DNA of 64,000 bases, taken from assembly GCA_027483505.1 (NCBI GenBank), contig JAIXUP010000040.1, forward strand, positions 1 to 64,000, read 5' to 3'. Numbering within the stretch: the first letter of the stretch is position 1; each line of letters begins with the position of its first letter. The notes beneath the pieces are model-generated. The model was not told the DNA's origin, ran no database searches, and worked only from the letters and a program-made list of their open reading frames with translations. This DNA comes from Hyphomicrobiales bacterium. Its GTDB lineage: Bacteria > Pseudomonadota > Alphaproteobacteria > Rhizobiales > Beijerinckiaceae. Below are positions 62,237 through 64,000 of the stretch, piece by piece. The position numbers and the translations under genes are program-made.

Positions 62237-64000
62237 GAGGGCGCGACCGCAGGCTTTGGCGCCGGTTTGAAACGGTCCGTCAGCGAGGCCGCGGCCCCCG
62301 AAATCCCGCGCGGGAAGACCAGCACCATGAGGATGATCGAAGCCCCGAGGAACATCCGCCAGAAATCCGTCAGCGGCATGAAGAAGTCCTTGATCGAGTG
62401 AAACGCAGCCGCCCCGACCAGCGGGCCAATCACCGTCTGGATGCCGCCCAGCAGCACCATCACCAGAAAGTCCACCGACATCGGGATCGAGATCATCGTC
62501 GGGTCGATCGAGCCCTTCGAGAAAGAGTAAAGGCCTCCCGCAAGGCCCGCCGCCGCTCCCGACAGCGTGAAGGCAAACCAGCGGATGCGGCGCACATCGA
62601 TTCCAATGGCGTCGGCGCGCGTCGCGCTGTCGCGTGCCGCCCGCAAGGCATAGCCGAACGGCGCGTAGATGGCATGGCGCAGCGCGATGATGGCGCTCAG
62701 CGTGAAGGCAAGCACGACGCAGAAATACACCTGCCGGCTTGACGCCCAGCTTGAGGGCCAGACGCCGACGACGCCATTGTCGCCTCCGGTGAACTCGACC
62801 CACTGGAAGCACACCGCATAGACGATCTGCGCGAAGGCCAGCGTCAGCATGGCGAGATAGATGCCGGACAGCCGCACAACGAAATAGCCGAACAGGGCGG
62901 CGAACGCCCCCGCGATGATCGGCGCCAGCAGGATCGACGGCTCCATGGAGAGGCCACCCTTTGTTACAAGCAGCCCGGCGGCATAGGCGCCGAGTCCGAA
63001 ATAGGCTGCATGCCCGAACGAGACGATGCCGCCGACACCGATCAGGAAATGCAGCGAAAACGCTGCCAGCGCCAGCACCAGCACCTCGATGCCGACCTTG
63101 ACCATGTAGTTGTCGCCGAACACGGGCAATGCCAGCAGCACGGCGATGGCCAAGCCCGCCACGATGTTGTCGACCGTGCCGAAGCGCTTCAGCGACAGGA
63201 TGCCCTCGGGCAGGATCGCCCTCCCCGCCGCAGCATCAGATTTGCCGAACAGGCCCCACGGCTTGACCACGAGCACCACCGCCATCAGCAGGAACACCAG
63301 CACCAGCGTGATCTTCGGGAAGATGAGGATGCCGAAGGCTTGCAATTGCCCGATGATCAGCGCTGCGATGAAGGCGCCGGGCACCGACCCCATGCCCCCG
63401 ATCACGGTGACCACAAAGACCTCGGTGATGATCGAGATGTCCATCTGCGTGTTGATCGCCACACGCGGGATCTGCAGCGCGCCGCCAAGGCCCGCCAGGA
63501 AAGCGCCGAGGAACAGCGTGCCGGTGAACAGCCAGGCCTGGTTGACGCCGAGCGCAGCCACCATCTCGCGGTCCTGCGTCGCGGCGCGGATCAGCACGCC
63601 GAAACGCGTCTTCTGCATCAGCAGCCATAGCACAGCCAGAACCACGATCCCGGCTGCGATCAGGAAGAGTTCATAGGCGGGAAAGCGCTGGTCCATGATG
63701 AACACGCCATGGCGCAGGGATGGCGCACGCGGACCGGGGATTTCGACCGCGCCCCAGATCTTGATGACAAGGTCCTGCACGATCAGCACGACGCCGAAAG
63801 TCGCAAGCAACTGAAAGAGTTCCGGTACGTGGTAGATTCGGCGCAGGAGGATGATTTCCATCAAGGCGCCGAACACGCCGACGATCAGCGCGGAGATGAG
63901 GACGCCGAGCAGGAACATCGGCAGCGAGCGGTCGACATCGAGCAGCAGCGGCACGATCGTGACGGCGAGATAGGCCCCCAGCATGTACAGCGAGCCATGG
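62233..64000 (-). CDS. fused LivH-LivM ABC transporter permease (start beyond window)
   Basis: LivH-type N half continues in frame upstream (HGSLYMLGAYLA) to the window edge; LivM-type GGIVSFGHAAYFGLGAYAAGLL C half. Confidence 0.9.
   Translation of the reverse strand, partial: HGSLYMLGAYLAVTIVPLLLDVDRSLPMFLLGVLISALIVGVFGALMEIILLRRIYHVPELFQLLATFGVVLIVQDLVIKIWGAVEIPGPRAPSLRHGVFIMDQRFPAYELFLIAAGIVVLAVLWLLMQKTRFGVLIRAATQDREMVAALGVNQAWLFTGTLFLGAFLAGLGGALQIPRVAINTQMDISIITEVFVVTVIGGMGSVPGAFIAALIIGQLQAFGILIFPKITLVLVFLLMAVVLVVKPWGLFGKSDAAAGRAILPEGILSLKRFGTVDNIVAGLAIAVLLALPVFGDNYMVKVGIEVLVLALAAFSLHFLIGVGGIVSFGHAAYFGLGAYAAGLLVTKGGLSMEPSILLAPIIAGAFAALFGYFVVRLSGIYLAMLTLAFAQIVYAVCFQWVEFTGGDNGVVGVWPSSWASSRQVYFCVVLAFTLSAIIALRHAIYAPFGYALRAARDSATRADAIGIDVRRIRWFAFTLSGAAAGLAGGLYSFSKGSIDPTMISIPMSVDFLVMVLLGGIQTVIGPLVGAAAFHSIKDFFMPLTDFWRMFLGASIILMVLVFPRGISGAAASLTDRFKPAPKPAVAPS

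Overview
High-GC proteobacterial chromosome segment, most likely Alphaproteobacteria (PopZ/DUF2497 next to valS, an Aap-type amino-acid transporter, an NDUFS4-like complex I subunit and an ExoR-like Sel1 protein). Most of it is ordinary housekeeping and transport content: lrgAB, ilvD, xthA, valS, popZ, tolC, four tRNAs (Cys, Asn, Arg, Pro), sseA, alaX, an aapJQMP-like transporter, metC, sir2, gnd/gntK, a peptide-type ABC transporter with an M81 peptidase, glpD and others. I saw no CRISPR array, IS element or prophage. The best candidate for an undescribed system is the tightly overlapping minus-strand operon at about 49.2-60.2 kb: hyuA-hyuB-FAD subunit-[2Fe2S]/Mo hydroxylase-6-hydroxynicotinate-reductase-like-MarR-UPF0280-DUF1185. 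It lies downstream of a liv-type ABC transporter and looks like a hydroxylate, reduce, ATP-dependent ring-opening route for an unknown N-heterocycle. A near-perfect 18-bp palindrome just upstream of hyuA is a candidate MarR operator, and a long (about 50-bp arm) inverted repeat fills the operon's only real gap. A second area of interest is a photolyase/COG2907-like/DUF1365/cyclopropane-synthase cluster. Nearby is an orphan ChrR-like protein whose zinc-ligand CxxC is replaced by HxxS, preceded by an ECF11-like promoter motif (TGATCC-N18-TAAGA). All functional calls come from reading the translated ORFs; no searches were run.
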